The notes beneath the pieces were generated by a model that had not been told where the DNA came from, did no database searches, and saw only the letters and a list, made by a program, of their open reading frames with translations. Shown here piece after piece: positions 26,877 through 35,023 of a stretch of 64,000 nucleotides of DNA (its first letter is position 1; each line of letters begins with the position of its first letter). Source of the stretch: Regnicoccus_A sp014224355 (GTDB lineage Bacteria; Cyanobacteriota; Cyanobacteriia; PCC-6307; Cyanobiaceae); the NCBI RefSeq assembly GCF_050920705.1, contig NZ_CP154799.1:2728001-2792000 (forward strand). Reading direction: 5' to 3'. Both the position numbers and the translations under genes were made by a program.

Positions 26877-27875
26877 CTAGAAAGCTGACGAAGGGAGCTT
26901 GAGCGTCGCCAGCAATTCGCTGGCCTGAAAGCTGAAGGTCTCGGCCCCGGGCAGGCGGGCCATCAGCAGCAGCAGACAGATGCCGAAGAGATAGAGGATG
27001 GACCAGCGGAACAGACCCCTGGCCGGGGCCACCTCATCGGGATTGAGTCCGAGGGTGTGGGCCATCTGCAGCAACCGGCCATTGAAGGGGATCACCAGCA
27101 GTCCATAGAGCCATCCACCGCTGGGGAGCGCCAGCACGCCCAGCAGGCTCACCAGCACGGTGGCACGCGCGTAGTGGCCGATTGCCGCGGCGGTCACTTC
27201 GGTGCCTTTCACCACCGGCAGCATCGGGATGCCGACGGAACGGTAATCCTCCTTGAGCAGCAGGGCGAGGGCCCAGAAGTGGGCGGGGGTCCAGAGCATC
27301 ACCAGACCGAACAGCCACCAGCCACCAAGGCCCACATGCCCGGTGGCCGCGGCGGCGCCCACCAGGGGCGGAATCGCACCGGCCACGCCACCGATGACGA
27401 TGTTCTGCGTGGTGCGTGGCTTGAGCAGGGCGGTGTACAGCAGCACGTAGCTGCACAGGCCCAGCAGGGAGAGCCCCGCAGCGAGGCAGTTCACCCCGCT
27501 CACCAGCAGCAGGGCGGCGGCACAGGTGAGCGATACGGCGACGGTGAAGGCCGTCCCCGCCGAAAGACGGCCGGAGGGGAGTGCACGGCCACTGGTGCGC
27601 ACCATGCGCCCATCGAGCTCCTGCTCCCAGAGGCAGTTGAGCACCCCGGCAGCCGCTGAGGCCAGGGCACCGCCGCCGAGGGTGCAGGCCAGGCGAGGTG
27701 CTGTCATCGGCCAGCCTTCGGAGAGAGCCATGCCCCCCAGGGTGGTGGCCAGGAGCAGGGGAATCAGTCGGGGCTTGGCGATCTCGAGCCAGGGGGGGAG
27801 CCGCACCTTGGAGCGCGAAGGAACCACCTGGTCGCGACTGCTGAGCTGAGGGCTGAGGCTGGTGGCACTAACCAT
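26877..27875 (-). CDS. ctaB: Protoheme IX farnesyltransferase (heme O synthase)
   Basis: Adds the farnesyl chain to heme B to make heme O for the cytochrome oxidase encoded by the divergent ctaCDE genes. 332 residues with multiple membrane helices, WLEIAKPRLIPLLLATTLGG, the prenyl-diphosphate motif NCLWEQELDGRMVRTSGRAL, PRTTQNIVIGGVAGAIPPLV and the second motif region FWALALLLKEDYRSVGIPML. ATG 27875 overlaps the end of ctaA by 8 bp. Confidence 0.96.
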   Translation of the reverse strand: MVSATSLSPQLSSRDQVVPSRSKVRLPPWLEIAKPRLIPLLLATTLGGMALSEGWPMTAPRLACTLGGGALASAAAGVLNCLWEQELDGRMVRTSGRALPSGRLSAGTAFTVAVSLTCAAALLLVSGVNCLAAGLSLLGLCSYVLLYTALLKPRTTQNIVIGGVAGAIPPLVGAAAATGHVGLGGWWLFGLVMLWTPAHFWALALLLKEDYRSVGIPMLPVVKGTEVTAAAIGHYARATVLVSLLGVLALPSGGWLYGLLVIPFNGRLLQMAHTLGLNPDEVAPARGLFRWSILYLFGICLLLLMARLPGAETFSFQASELLATLKLPSSAF

Positions 27876-28842
27876 GGCAGGACTCGAGGCAGGAGGGCTG
27901 GGGCTGGACGGTGTCGATCGGAGCGGGAGCAGGACGAGGTCGGTTGCGCATGGCCAGGGCGCTGAGCACAGCCACCAGCAGGGCCGCGGTGAGCTGGTGA
28001 GACACGGTGACGAGAGGAACCTCCAGAGCGAGGCGCAGGGTGAGCACCCCGAGAACGATCTGCAGGATCACCAAGAGAAGAGCGGCGAGGGCGTAAGAGC
28101 CCTGCAGCACCCGTTGCTCACGCACCAGCAGATGGGCGGCCGCCACAACAAGAACGGTGATGGCCACCGGGGTGGCCATCTGACGGTGAAGAGCCAGCCA
28201 GCCGCAGGCCACCCCTGCCGTCAGGCAGCTGCCTGAAGCCCACTGGGTGGCCATCAGGGCGCCACTGACCGCCTGGACGAAGACCCCCACACCAGCGGCG
28301 GCGGCGGCCAGCCACCAGCCCTGCTGTCGCAGCCAGGCCAGTCTTGAAACATGAGGTTGAGCCAGGGTCGGTGAGCGGAGGGTCCGTGACTGCAGGTCCT
28401 GAGGGGCCAGTCCCTGGTGGATGGCGCTCACCAGGGCCACCAGCAGCAGAGCGGTGGACAGGTGGGCGGTGACCACATCGAAGCGGAGCAACTGGGTGAC
28501 GGTGAGGGCACCCAGACCGCCCTGCACAGCCACCAGACCAAGGGCTGCAGCGCTGGCCCCGATCAGCCAGGGGGGACGCAGGGCTGCAGGCCGCCTGAGA
28601 ACCACCACCTGCAGGGCCACCAGAGCCAGGCCGACGAGAAAGGCATCCAGCCGGTGAAACCACTCCAGAAACACCTGAAGGTTCATCTGGCGGCCAGGCA
28701 GCAGGGTGCCGTAGCAGAGGGGCCAGTCGGGACAGGCCAGTCCTGCTTCCATGACCCGGGTCGCGCCACCGATGCCCACAAGGGCGATGAGAGCGACCAC
28801 CAGATGAGACGTCAGCAGTGAGGTGAGGCGTCCGGATTGCAT
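27868..28842 (-). CDS. ctaA: Heme A synthase (COX15/CtaA family)
   Basis: Oxidises heme O to heme A in the membrane. From ATG 28842, about 324 residues and eight hydrophobic helices, with heme-ligand histidines in WFHRLDAFLVGL, DVVTAHLSTALLLVA, WLALHRQMATPVA and TVSHQLTAALLVA. Conserved ACPDWPLCYGTLLPG near the N-terminus carries the paired cysteines. The longer frame to 28998 runs through the intergenic region and was not used. First gene of the minus-strand run through nanE. Confidence 0.94.
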   Translation of the reverse strand: MQSGRLTSLLTSHLVVALIALVGIGGATRVMEAGLACPDWPLCYGTLLPGRQMNLQVFLEWFHRLDAFLVGLALVALQVVVLRRPAALRPPWLIGASAAALGLVAVQGGLGALTVTQLLRFDVVTAHLSTALLLVALVSAIHQGLAPQDLQSRTLRSPTLAQPHVSRLAWLRQQGWWLAAAAAGVGVFVQAVSGALMATQWASGSCLTAGVACGWLALHRQMATPVAITVLVVAAAHLLVREQRVLQGSYALAALLLVILQIVLGVLTLRLALEVPLVTVSHQLTAALLVAVLSALAMRNRPRPAPAPIDTVQPQPSCLESCHG

Positions 28843-28946
28843 GGGCGACAAATTAGCGATCACAGTTGGTGTCGCCGCCATGTTGTGGGGAAGCACGCAC
28901 GTGTGCGAGCGGGAGAACGCCGAAATGAGCCCCCTCCATGTCCTGA

Positions 28947-28968
28947 GTTCCGCACAGGATTTCGGAAC
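28947..28968. promoter_or_regulatory. Inverted repeat in the ctaA/ctaC divergent region, candidate operator
   Basis: GTTCCG-N10-CGGAAC has perfect 6-bp arms centred between the divergent ctaA and ctaC starts. A shorter repeat CGCAC-GT-GTGCG lies at about 28898-28909. Their location in the only 200-bp gap of the oxidase cluster makes a regulator-binding role plausible. No regulator is known to me for this motif. Confidence 0.35.
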
Positions 28969-29042
28969 ACCCGTAAGGCCCGGCGCGGCCGCGAGCACTC
29001 AGCCGGTGATCCCCATAAGGTGGAGAGAGCTTTGACCCAGTC

Positions 29043-29948
29043 GTGCCGATCCCATCTGCCGTCCTCACCCTCGTCGTGGGGATGGCCCTTGTGCTCAGCG
29101 GGCTATGGATTGGCCAGAACGTCAATGTTCTGCCAGCCGCAGCCAGCTTGAATGCCCCGATCTACGACCAACTCTTCAAGGTTCTCTTCAGCATCGGCAC
29201 GATCCTCTTCATCGGGATTTTCGGCCTGCTGCTGTTCAGTCTGATCCGTTTTCGCCGGCGCGATGGCGAGACCGGCGACGGGGTGGCAGTGGAGGGCAAT
29301 CTTCAGCTGGAGATCTTCTGGACCGCCATACCGGCCGTGGTGGTGCTGTTTGTGGGCATCTACAGCTACGACATTTATGACCGCATGGGTGGGATGGTTC
29401 CCCTCAGCGATCCCCACGCCATGCACGGTGGGATGGTTGCAAGCTCAGACAGCGGCACCGCTGAAGGCGACAGCGCCGTGATCCAGGCTTCCGTGCTTGG
29501 AACGCCCTCTCCAACATCCGAGCGGATCTGGGGAGGAATCGGTTCTCCCATGGCCGGAGGAGCGACAGCCTTACCTGTGGAGGTCACCGCTCTTCAGTTT
29601 GCCTTCCTGTTCCACTACCCACAGGGCGACATCACCAGTGGCGAACTGCACGTGCAGAAAGGACAACCTGTGGAGTTGCGCATGGAGGCACGAGATGTGA
29701 TCCATGCCTTCTGGGTTCCAGAGTTTCGCCTCAAGCAGGACGTGATTCCCGGACAACCCACCGTGCTGACCTTCACACCGATCAAAGCTGGCAGCTACCC
29801 AATCATCTGCGCCGAGCTCTGCGGTCCTTACCACGGGGGCATGCGCTCCACAGTCGTGGTGCACGAACCCGATGAATTTTCTGCCTGGTTCGAGAAGAAC
29901 ACCACCACCACCGTCGCCAGCGCCCTGAGCAGCTCCTCCACCGGTTGA
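29043..29948 (+). CDS. ctaC: Cytochrome c oxidase subunit II
   Basis: Accepts electrons from cytochrome c6 or plastocyanin through the CuA centre. 301 residues from GTG 29043: an N-terminal helix, a second TM hairpin (IGTILFIGIFGLLLFSLIRF and IFWTAIPAVVVLFVGIYSYD), then a lumenal/periplasmic cupredoxin domain with the CuA ligands CAELCGPYHGGM (Cys-x3-Cys-x3-His-x2-Met). A Gly/Met/Ser-rich insertion (about 120-170) separates TM2 from the cupredoxin domain. First gene of ctaCDE. Confidence 0.96.
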   Translation: MPIPSAVLTLVVGMALVLSGLWIGQNVNVLPAAASLNAPIYDQLFKVLFSIGTILFIGIFGLLLFSLIRFRRRDGETGDGVAVEGNLQLEIFWTAIPAVVVLFVGIYSYDIYDRMGGMVPLSDPHAMHGGMVASSDSGTAEGDSAVIQASVLGTPSPTSERIWGGIGSPMAGGATALPVEVTALQFAFLFHYPQGDITSGELHVQKGQPVELRMEARDVIHAFWVPEFRLKQDVIPGQPTVLTFTPIKAGSYPIICAELCGPYHGGMRSTVVVHEPDEFSAWFEKNTTTTVASALSSSSTG

Positions 29949-29997
29949 GCAAGCGCCCCTCGCCTCGTCTTGTCCCGCGGTTCATCGTCCCTCCTCC

Positions 29998-31668
29998 ATG
30001 ACCATCGCCCTGACACCCCAGACCAGCTCGCCCCCACCCGGGCTCCAGCCAGAAGGTTGGCTGCGTTATCTCAGCTTCAGCCTCGATCACAAGGTGATTG
30101 GCCTGCAATACATGGTGGCCGGCTTCTTTTTCTATCTGGTCGGGGGAGCACTTGCCGGGATGATCCGCGCCGAACTTGTTAGCCCGATCTCTGATTTCAT
30201 CAGCCGGGAAACCTACAACGAGGTGCTCACCCTCCACGGCACGGTGATGATTTTCCTTTGGATCGTGCCTGTTGTGAACGGTGCCTTCGGGAACTACCTG
30301 ATTCCTTTTTATGTCGGCGCTCGCGACATGGCTTTCCCGCGGCTGAATGCCGTGGCCTTCTGGCTGATACCTCCAGCAGGATTCCTGCTGATCGCCAGTT
30401 ACTTCATCGCAGGGGCGGCCCAATCAGGCTGGACCGCCTATCCGCCCCTCAGCCTGACCACGCCCGCGGCCGGACAGGTGGTCTGGATTCTGAGCGTGCT
30501 GCTGCTGGGGGGCAGCTCCATCTTCGGAGGCATCAACTTCATCGCAACGATTCTGAAGATGCGCCGGCCTGGCCTGAAGATGATGCAGTTGCCGATGTAC
30601 TGCTGGGCGATGCTCGGCACCAGCATCCTGGTGGTGCTCTCCACCCCGGTGCTGGCAGGCACCCTGGTTCTGCTCAGCTTTGACATCATTGCGCACACCG
30701 GATTCTTCAACCCTTCCCTGGGTGGCAACGCGGTGGTGTATCAGCACCTGTTCTGGTTCTACTCCCACCCAGCGGTCTACATCATGGTGCTGCCGGCTTT
30801 CGGGCTGGTGAGTGAGATCCTGCCGGTGCATGCTCGCAAGCCCCTCTTCGGTTACACCACCATGGTGTATTCGATTCTGGGCATCGTGTTCCTGGGTCTG
30901 ATCGTGTGGGCGCACCACATGTTCACCAGCGCCACACCCCCCTGGATGCGTCTGTTCTTCACCATCGCCACGGCCTTCATCGCCGTGCCCACAGGCATCA
31001 AGTTCTTCAACTGGTTGGCAACCCTCTGGGGTGGGAAAATCGCCCTGAACAGCGCCATGCTCTTTTCCTGCGCCTTCATCGTTCACTTCGTTTTCGGTGG
31101 CATCACAGGGGTGGCGCTGGCCCAGGTTCCCTTCGACATCCACGTGCACGACACTTATTTCGTCGTGGGGCACTTTCACTACGTCGTTTATGGGGGCACG
31201 GTGTTTGTGATCTTCGGCTCGATCTATCACTGGTTCCCCAAATTCACAGGCAGAATGCTCAATGAGGACCTCGGGCGTTTCCACTTCCTGATCACCTTCA
31301 TCGGCTTCAACCTCTGCTTTGCTCCCCAGCACTGGCTGGGCCTCAATGGCATGCCCCGCCGGGTCGCCGAATACGATCCCCAGTTCACCCTGGTCAACCA
31401 GATCAGCAGTGTAGGAGCCCTGCTGATGGCGCTGAGCACTCTTCCATTCCTGATCAATGTGCTCTGGAGTGCTTTTTCCGGCCGCGTGGCCGGCGACAAC
31501 CCCTGGAAGGCCCTCACACCGGAATGGCTCACCAGTTCACCCCCGCCGGTGGAGAACTGGAAGGGGGAGGCCCCCCTGGTGCAGCACCCCTACGGCTACG
31601 GGATTCCTCCGGGTCAGATCGACCTCGGGGCGGCCACCGGTCGCGAGCTCTGGTCCAGCGGTCAATGA
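29998..31668 (+). CDS. ctaD: Cytochrome c oxidase subunit I, A2-type
   Basis: Catalytic heme-copper subunit, 556 residues and about twelve helices. Heme/CuB ligands appear in EVLTLHGTVMIFLWIVP, FWFYSHPAVYIMVLPAFGLV, WAHHMFTSATPP and YFVVGHFHYVVYGG. The D-channel glutamate of HPEVY is replaced by Ala while Tyr-Ser precedes the motif (YSHPAVY), the hallmark of A2-type oxidases. 49 bp after ctaC; a thylakoid and/or plasma-membrane respiratory oxidase. Confidence 0.97.
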   Translation: MTIALTPQTSSPPPGLQPEGWLRYLSFSLDHKVIGLQYMVAGFFFYLVGGALAGMIRAELVSPISDFISRETYNEVLTLHGTVMIFLWIVPVVNGAFGNYLIPFYVGARDMAFPRLNAVAFWLIPPAGFLLIASYFIAGAAQSGWTAYPPLSLTTPAAGQVVWILSVLLLGGSSIFGGINFIATILKMRRPGLKMMQLPMYCWAMLGTSILVVLSTPVLAGTLVLLSFDIIAHTGFFNPSLGGNAVVYQHLFWFYSHPAVYIMVLPAFGLVSEILPVHARKPLFGYTTMVYSILGIVFLGLIVWAHHMFTSATPPWMRLFFTIATAFIAVPTGIKFFNWLATLWGGKIALNSAMLFSCAFIVHFVFGGITGVALAQVPFDIHVHDTYFVVGHFHYVVYGGTVFVIFGSIYHWFPKFTGRMLNEDLGRFHFLITFIGFNLCFAPQHWLGLNGMPRRVAEYDPQFTLVNQISSVGALLMALSTLPFLINVLWSAFSGRVAGDNPWKALTPEWLTSSPPPVENWKGEAPLVQHPYGYGIPPGQIDLGAATGRELWSSGQ

Positions 31669-31769
31669 CCAGGCCAACGGCAGGTTGGCCCGATGACACA
31701 ACGCTCAGCCCCGGCCGCCACCTGCTCCACCACCGTCTCTGATTTCCTCCGCCATCGCCAGGAGTCGCC

Positions 31770-32417
31770 ATGACAGCCTTCTCCCCCAGCTCGGATCCAT
31801 CCCCACCCTCCGACGTCCTTGCCCCCCCGCTCCCCCAGGGATCAGAGCCCCTGGTCCACGATGCGGGCCAGGAGGCCCATCCCGACCACCGCATGTTCGG
31901 CCTGGCCACTTTTCTGGTGGCCGATGGCATGACGTTTGCGGGCTTCTTCGCCGCCTACCTCACCTTCCGGGCGGTGAACCCCCTGCCGGCCGATGCGATC
32001 TATGAGCTGGAACTGATCCTGCCCACGATCAACACGGTGCTGCTGGTGCTGAGCAGCTTCACCTTTCATCGCGCCGCCAAGGAGCTTCGCCACGACCAGC
32101 TCGGCCCATGTCGGCTCTGGTTGCTGATCACCGCAGGGCTTGGCCTGGCTTTCCTCGCCGGCCAAATGGTTGAGTATTTCTCTCTGCCCTTCGGCCTGAC
32201 CGACAACCTCTACGCCAGCACCTTCTACGCTCTGACCGGATTCCATGGGCTGCACGTTTCTCTGGGCGCCCTGATGATCCTGATCGTCTGGTGGCAGGCA
32301 CGCACACCAGGGCGCTTCACGGCCGACCACCACTTCGGGGTGGAAGCCGCTGAGCTCTACTGGCACTTCGTCGACGGAATCTGGTTGGTTCTCTACGGCA
32401 TTCTCTACCTGCTCTGA
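31770..32417 (+). CDS. ctaE: Cytochrome c oxidase subunit III
   Basis: 215 residues. After a Pro-rich head comes HPDHRMFGLATFLVADGMTF, then helices containing TFHRAAKELRHDQ, YFSLPFGLTDNLYASTFYAL followed by TGFHGLHVSLG, and the terminal VEAAELYWHFVDGIWLVLYG, all typical of CoxC/CtaE five-helix forms. Last gene of ctaCDE, 101 bp after ctaD. Confidence 0.95.
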   Translation: MTAFSPSSDPSPPSDVLAPPLPQGSEPLVHDAGQEAHPDHRMFGLATFLVADGMTFAGFFAAYLTFRAVNPLPADAIYELELILPTINTVLLVLSSFTFHRAAKELRHDQLGPCRLWLLITAGLGLAFLAGQMVEYFSLPFGLTDNLYASTFYALTGFHGLHVSLGALMILIVWWQARTPGRFTADHHFGVEAAELYWHFVDGIWLVLYGILYLL

Positions 32418-32424
32418 GAGACCC

Positions 32425-32454
32425 TTGCCGAAACTGCATCGTCCTGGCCACAAT
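32425..32454 (+). promoter_or_regulatory. Candidate sigma-70 promoter of the cyAbrB gene
   Basis: TTGCCG (32425-32430) and CACAAT (32449-32454) are spaced 18 bp apart, starting 8 bp after the ctaE stop and about 55 bp before the cyAbrB ATG. This suggests the regulator gene has its own promoter. Eye-based prediction. Confidence 0.35.
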
Positions 32455-32508
32455 CGGGGACAGGAGACCGATGCGTGGTCAACCCTTCCGTCGATCACAT
32501 CCGCAACC

Positions 32509-32946
32509 ATGTCGAATGCCGCGCCGTCAGTCGGCAGAACCATGCTCCAGGGCAAGGAGTTGCTGGACAAGGCCCGTTCCCTGAGCAACTGCTCGGAAGA
32601 TGACATTGCCCGGGGATGCGGCTACGTGAGCCCTGGAGGGCGGCTGCTCAAGAAAAGCTTCTACAAGGCCCTGGTGGAAGCCAAGGGGTACCGGCTGGGG
32701 GGAGCCGCGGCCAGCTCCGGTGCCGGTAAAGGCCGACAGGCGGAGTTCCGCACTCGCGTGCATGGCAACGGCAACCTGCTGGTCGGTCATGCCTACACCC
32801 GTCGCATGGGGCTGGAGCCCGGCCAGGAGTTCCACATTCAGATCCACCACGAAACGGGCTCAATCTGGCTTCTGCCCGTCGAGGGCGATCAGGACAGCGA
32901 CCCCGCTGGCACTGGCGGCAGCATCGGCAGTCCTGACGAGGCCTAG
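32509..32946 (+). CDS. cyAbrB-type AbrB-family transcriptional regulator
   Basis: Cyanobacterial AbrB-like DNA-binding protein; family members control carbon/nitrogen balance and circadian output genes. Core: MLQGKELLDKARSLSNCSED, DIARGCGYVSPGGRLLKKSF, YKALVEAKGYRLG, then a C-terminal swapped-hairpin segment FRTRVHGNGNLLVGHAYTRR with GLEPGQEFHI. ATG 32509 gives 145 residues; ATG 32542 is the other likely start. It lies downstream of ctaE in the same direction. Confidence 0.88.
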   Translation: MSNAAPSVGRTMLQGKELLDKARSLSNCSEDDIARGCGYVSPGGRLLKKSFYKALVEAKGYRLGGAAASSGAGKGRQAEFRTRVHGNGNLLVGHAYTRRMGLEPGQEFHIQIHHETGSIWLLPVEGDQDSDPAGTGGSIGSPDEA

Positions 32947-33004
32947 GCCTGCCCAGAGCTGGCGTCTGAGGGCCGAGCCCCAGCAGACTGAACGGGCCCG
33001 GGAC

Positions 33005-33601
33005 TCAGTTCTCCTCGGCGTGGAAGCCGGCACCGAAGGCCAGCAGATCGACTCCGCTGAACAGGAAACTCACCCCCACAAGAATCCCCAGCACCGAGAG
33101 CTGACCACCCAGTTTCATCGACAGGATCAGGCCTCCCAGCACCAGCGTGACCAGGCCGTTGAGCAGGCCCCAGACCCAGCCCGGCGCACCCCGGTGGCTG
33201 ATCGCCACCAGCATCGCCACCAGCCCTTCCACCAGAAAAACAACCCCCACGGCGAGCGAGAGGGCCGCCACCTGGTCGGCCGCCTGCAGCGGCCCACCCC
33301 GGAACTGGGCGATCATCCAGCCGCCGGTCACCAGAAACAGCGTCGAGACCACCAGGCGCCAGAAGGTGTGGCGGCGGCTGAGCTGACGGGAGCGGATCAG
33401 GTTGTCGATCCAGCCCACCAGCCCCCCCACGAGGAACGCGAGGGCCACCACCGCGGTGATCCAGAAGGAGGCCACCACAGGGAACACCAGCGCGAGCACC
33501 CCCAGCACCAGCATCAACACCCCCTCGGCGATGGTGAAGGTGCGCAGGGCGGCCACCTGCTGCCGCTCAAGCGGACGCAGGGGCGGGAATGGTGAGGTCA
33601 T
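33005..33601 (-). CDS. HdeD-family (DUF308) membrane protein
   Basis: 198 residues from ATG 33601 with six hydrophobic helices in three pairs, typical of HdeD/DUF308 (GVLMLVLGVLALVFPVVASF, FLVGGLVGWIDNL, LFLVTGGWMI, LVEGLVAMLVAIS, GLILSMKLGGQLSVLGILVG). In enterobacteria HdeD is linked to acid resistance; here the role is unknown. Convergent with cyAbrB and downstream of ribE on the same strand. Confidence 0.82.
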   Translation of the reverse strand: MTSPFPPLRPLERQQVAALRTFTIAEGVLMLVLGVLALVFPVVASFWITAVVALAFLVGGLVGWIDNLIRSRQLSRRHTFWRLVVSTLFLVTGGWMIAQFRGGPLQAADQVAALSLAVGVVFLVEGLVAMLVAISHRGAPGWVWGLLNGLVTLVLGGLILSMKLGGQLSVLGILVGVSFLFSGVDLLAFGAGFHAEEN

Positions 33602-33701
33602 GGCGGCCCTGTGAGCGGAGACAACGGTCAGGCTACGGCGCATCTTCAGGCTGACCAGTTCCAGAAATCGCCAGAGCCGAGCCCGTTCCTGGCTCGACCC
33701 C

Positions 33702-34352
33702 TCAGCCCCAGCCATGCTCGGTCAGCCAGGCCTGATCCAGCGGCTGCTCAGAAGCCCGGGGGGGCGCGTCCCGGCGCAGCAACCGCTCGGTGTATTTCGC
33801 CAGCAGATCAGCTTCCAGGTTGACCCGGTCGCCCACCCGTCGCTCGAGCAAGGTGGTGCTCTGCCAGGTGTGGGGGATCACGGCGATCCAGAAGTGCTCC
33901 CCGGCCGCGCTGCTGCCCGCCACCGTGAGGCTGATGCCGTCGACCGCCACGCTGGCCTTGTCGCACACATAGCGGCCATAGGCGGCGTCCTGCCAGGCCA
34001 GCTCCAGCCGCCAGGATCCGGCTTCCCGCGTCACCGCCAGCACCTCACCGAGCCCATCGACATGGCCGCTGACCAGGTGCCCCCCCAGGCGGTCCGAGAG
34101 CCGCAGGGCCGGCTCCAGATTCACGGCCGCACCGGCCTCCGCCTTGGCGGCCAGGGTGCTGCGCCGCAACGTCTCCTCGCTGACATCGGCGCGAAAGGCA
34201 TCCGTCATCAGCCCACTGACCGTGAGACAGACCCCATCCACCGCCACGCTGTCGCCGAGGGCCAGGGGATCCAGGCCGCTCAGCCCGCTGATCGTCACGC
34301 CATGAGCATGGCGCCGCAGGCGACCCACCGCCTGAACCAGACCGGTAAACAT
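33702..34352 (-). CDS. ribE: Riboflavin synthase alpha subunit
   Basis: Dismutates 6,7-dimethyl-8-ribityllumazine to riboflavin. 216 residues from ATG 34352, with the two tandem lumazine-binding repeats: MFTGLVQAVGRLRR..LGDSVAVDGVCLTV and LGGHLVSGHVDGLGEVLAVT..ASVAVDGISLTV. C-terminal NLEADLLAKYTERLL is characteristic. Divergent from the bifunctional nuclease gene across 55 bp. Confidence 0.97.
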   Translation of the reverse strand: MFTGLVQAVGRLRRHAHGVTISGLSGLDPLALGDSVAVDGVCLTVSGLMTDAFRADVSEETLRRSTLAAKAEAGAAVNLEPALRLSDRLGGHLVSGHVDGLGEVLAVTREAGSWRLELAWQDAAYGRYVCDKASVAVDGISLTVAGSSAAGEHFWIAVIPHTWQSTTLLERRVGDRVNLEADLLAKYTERLLRRDAPPRASEQPLDQAWLTEHGWG

Positions 34353-34407
34353 GGGGGAGGGCGGCGTTGCTGGCCATAATCGGATAAAGGGCCAGCGCTG
34401 CAGGACC

Positions 34408-35016
34408 ATGGTGGAGATGCGCGTCGCCGGGATCGCCCTGGATGCGGCCAACCGCAGCCCGATCGTGCTGCTGAGGGATCCCTCCGGCCGACGGCAGGTG
34501 CCGATCTGGATCGACCAGGCCCAGGCCCAGAACATCTTGGCGGGCCTGGGGGGAACAACACCCCCGCGGCCACTCAGCCACGACCTGATGGCCGGGCTGA
34601 TGGCCGTGGGCGGCGTCAGTCTGGAGCGGGTGATCATTCACACGATCGAGGACGCCACGTTCCGGGCCGTGCTCAAGCTGAGTGATTCCGAGGGCGAGAC
34701 CAGTGAGCTCGACTGCCGCCCCAGCGATGCGATCGCCCTGGCCCTGCGCACCGGCAGCGGGATCTGGATGCTGGAGGAGGTGGTGGCCGACGCCTCGATC
34801 CCGGTGGATTCCGAGGCCGATGCCGAGGAGAAGGCCGATTTCCGGCGCTTCATCGACCAGGTGAGCCCCGCTGAGCTGATCCGCAACCTGAGACGTGCCC
34901 AGCGCCAGGACAATCCTGAGGGCGGTGAAGACGACTCCGGCCCCGGTCCGGCAGATTCCGGTCCCGCCACGGGGCCGATGGATGAACCGCCGGCCCCATC
35001 CTCCAGCAACTCCTGA
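34408..35016 (+). CDS. Bifunctional nuclease family protein (BFN, DUF151)
   Basis: 202 residues from ATG 34408. The N-terminal 130 residues match the BFN domain: MRVAGIALDAANRSPIVLLR, VPIWIDQAQAQNILAGL, HDLMAGLMAVGGVSLERVII, ATFRAVLKL and LDCRPSDAIALALRTGSGIW. The acidic C-terminal tail after about 150 is low-complexity. Plant and bacterial homologues show DNase/RNase activity or regulatory roles. The next gene starts 7 bp after its stop. Confidence 0.85.
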   Translation: MVEMRVAGIALDAANRSPIVLLRDPSGRRQVPIWIDQAQAQNILAGLGGTTPPRPLSHDLMAGLMAVGGVSLERVIIHTIEDATFRAVLKLSDSEGETSELDCRPSDAIALALRTGSGIWMLEEVVADASIPVDSEADAEEKADFRRFIDQVSPAELIRNLRRAQRQDNPEGGEDDSGPGPADSGPATGPMDEPPAPSSSNS

Positions 35017-35023
35017 AAGCGGC

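Noticed and set aside
28823..29035. A 70-codon plus-strand frame in the ctaA/ctaC gap
   Set aside because: It covers the divergent promoter region, has no domain or helix pattern, and no conserved product is recognised.
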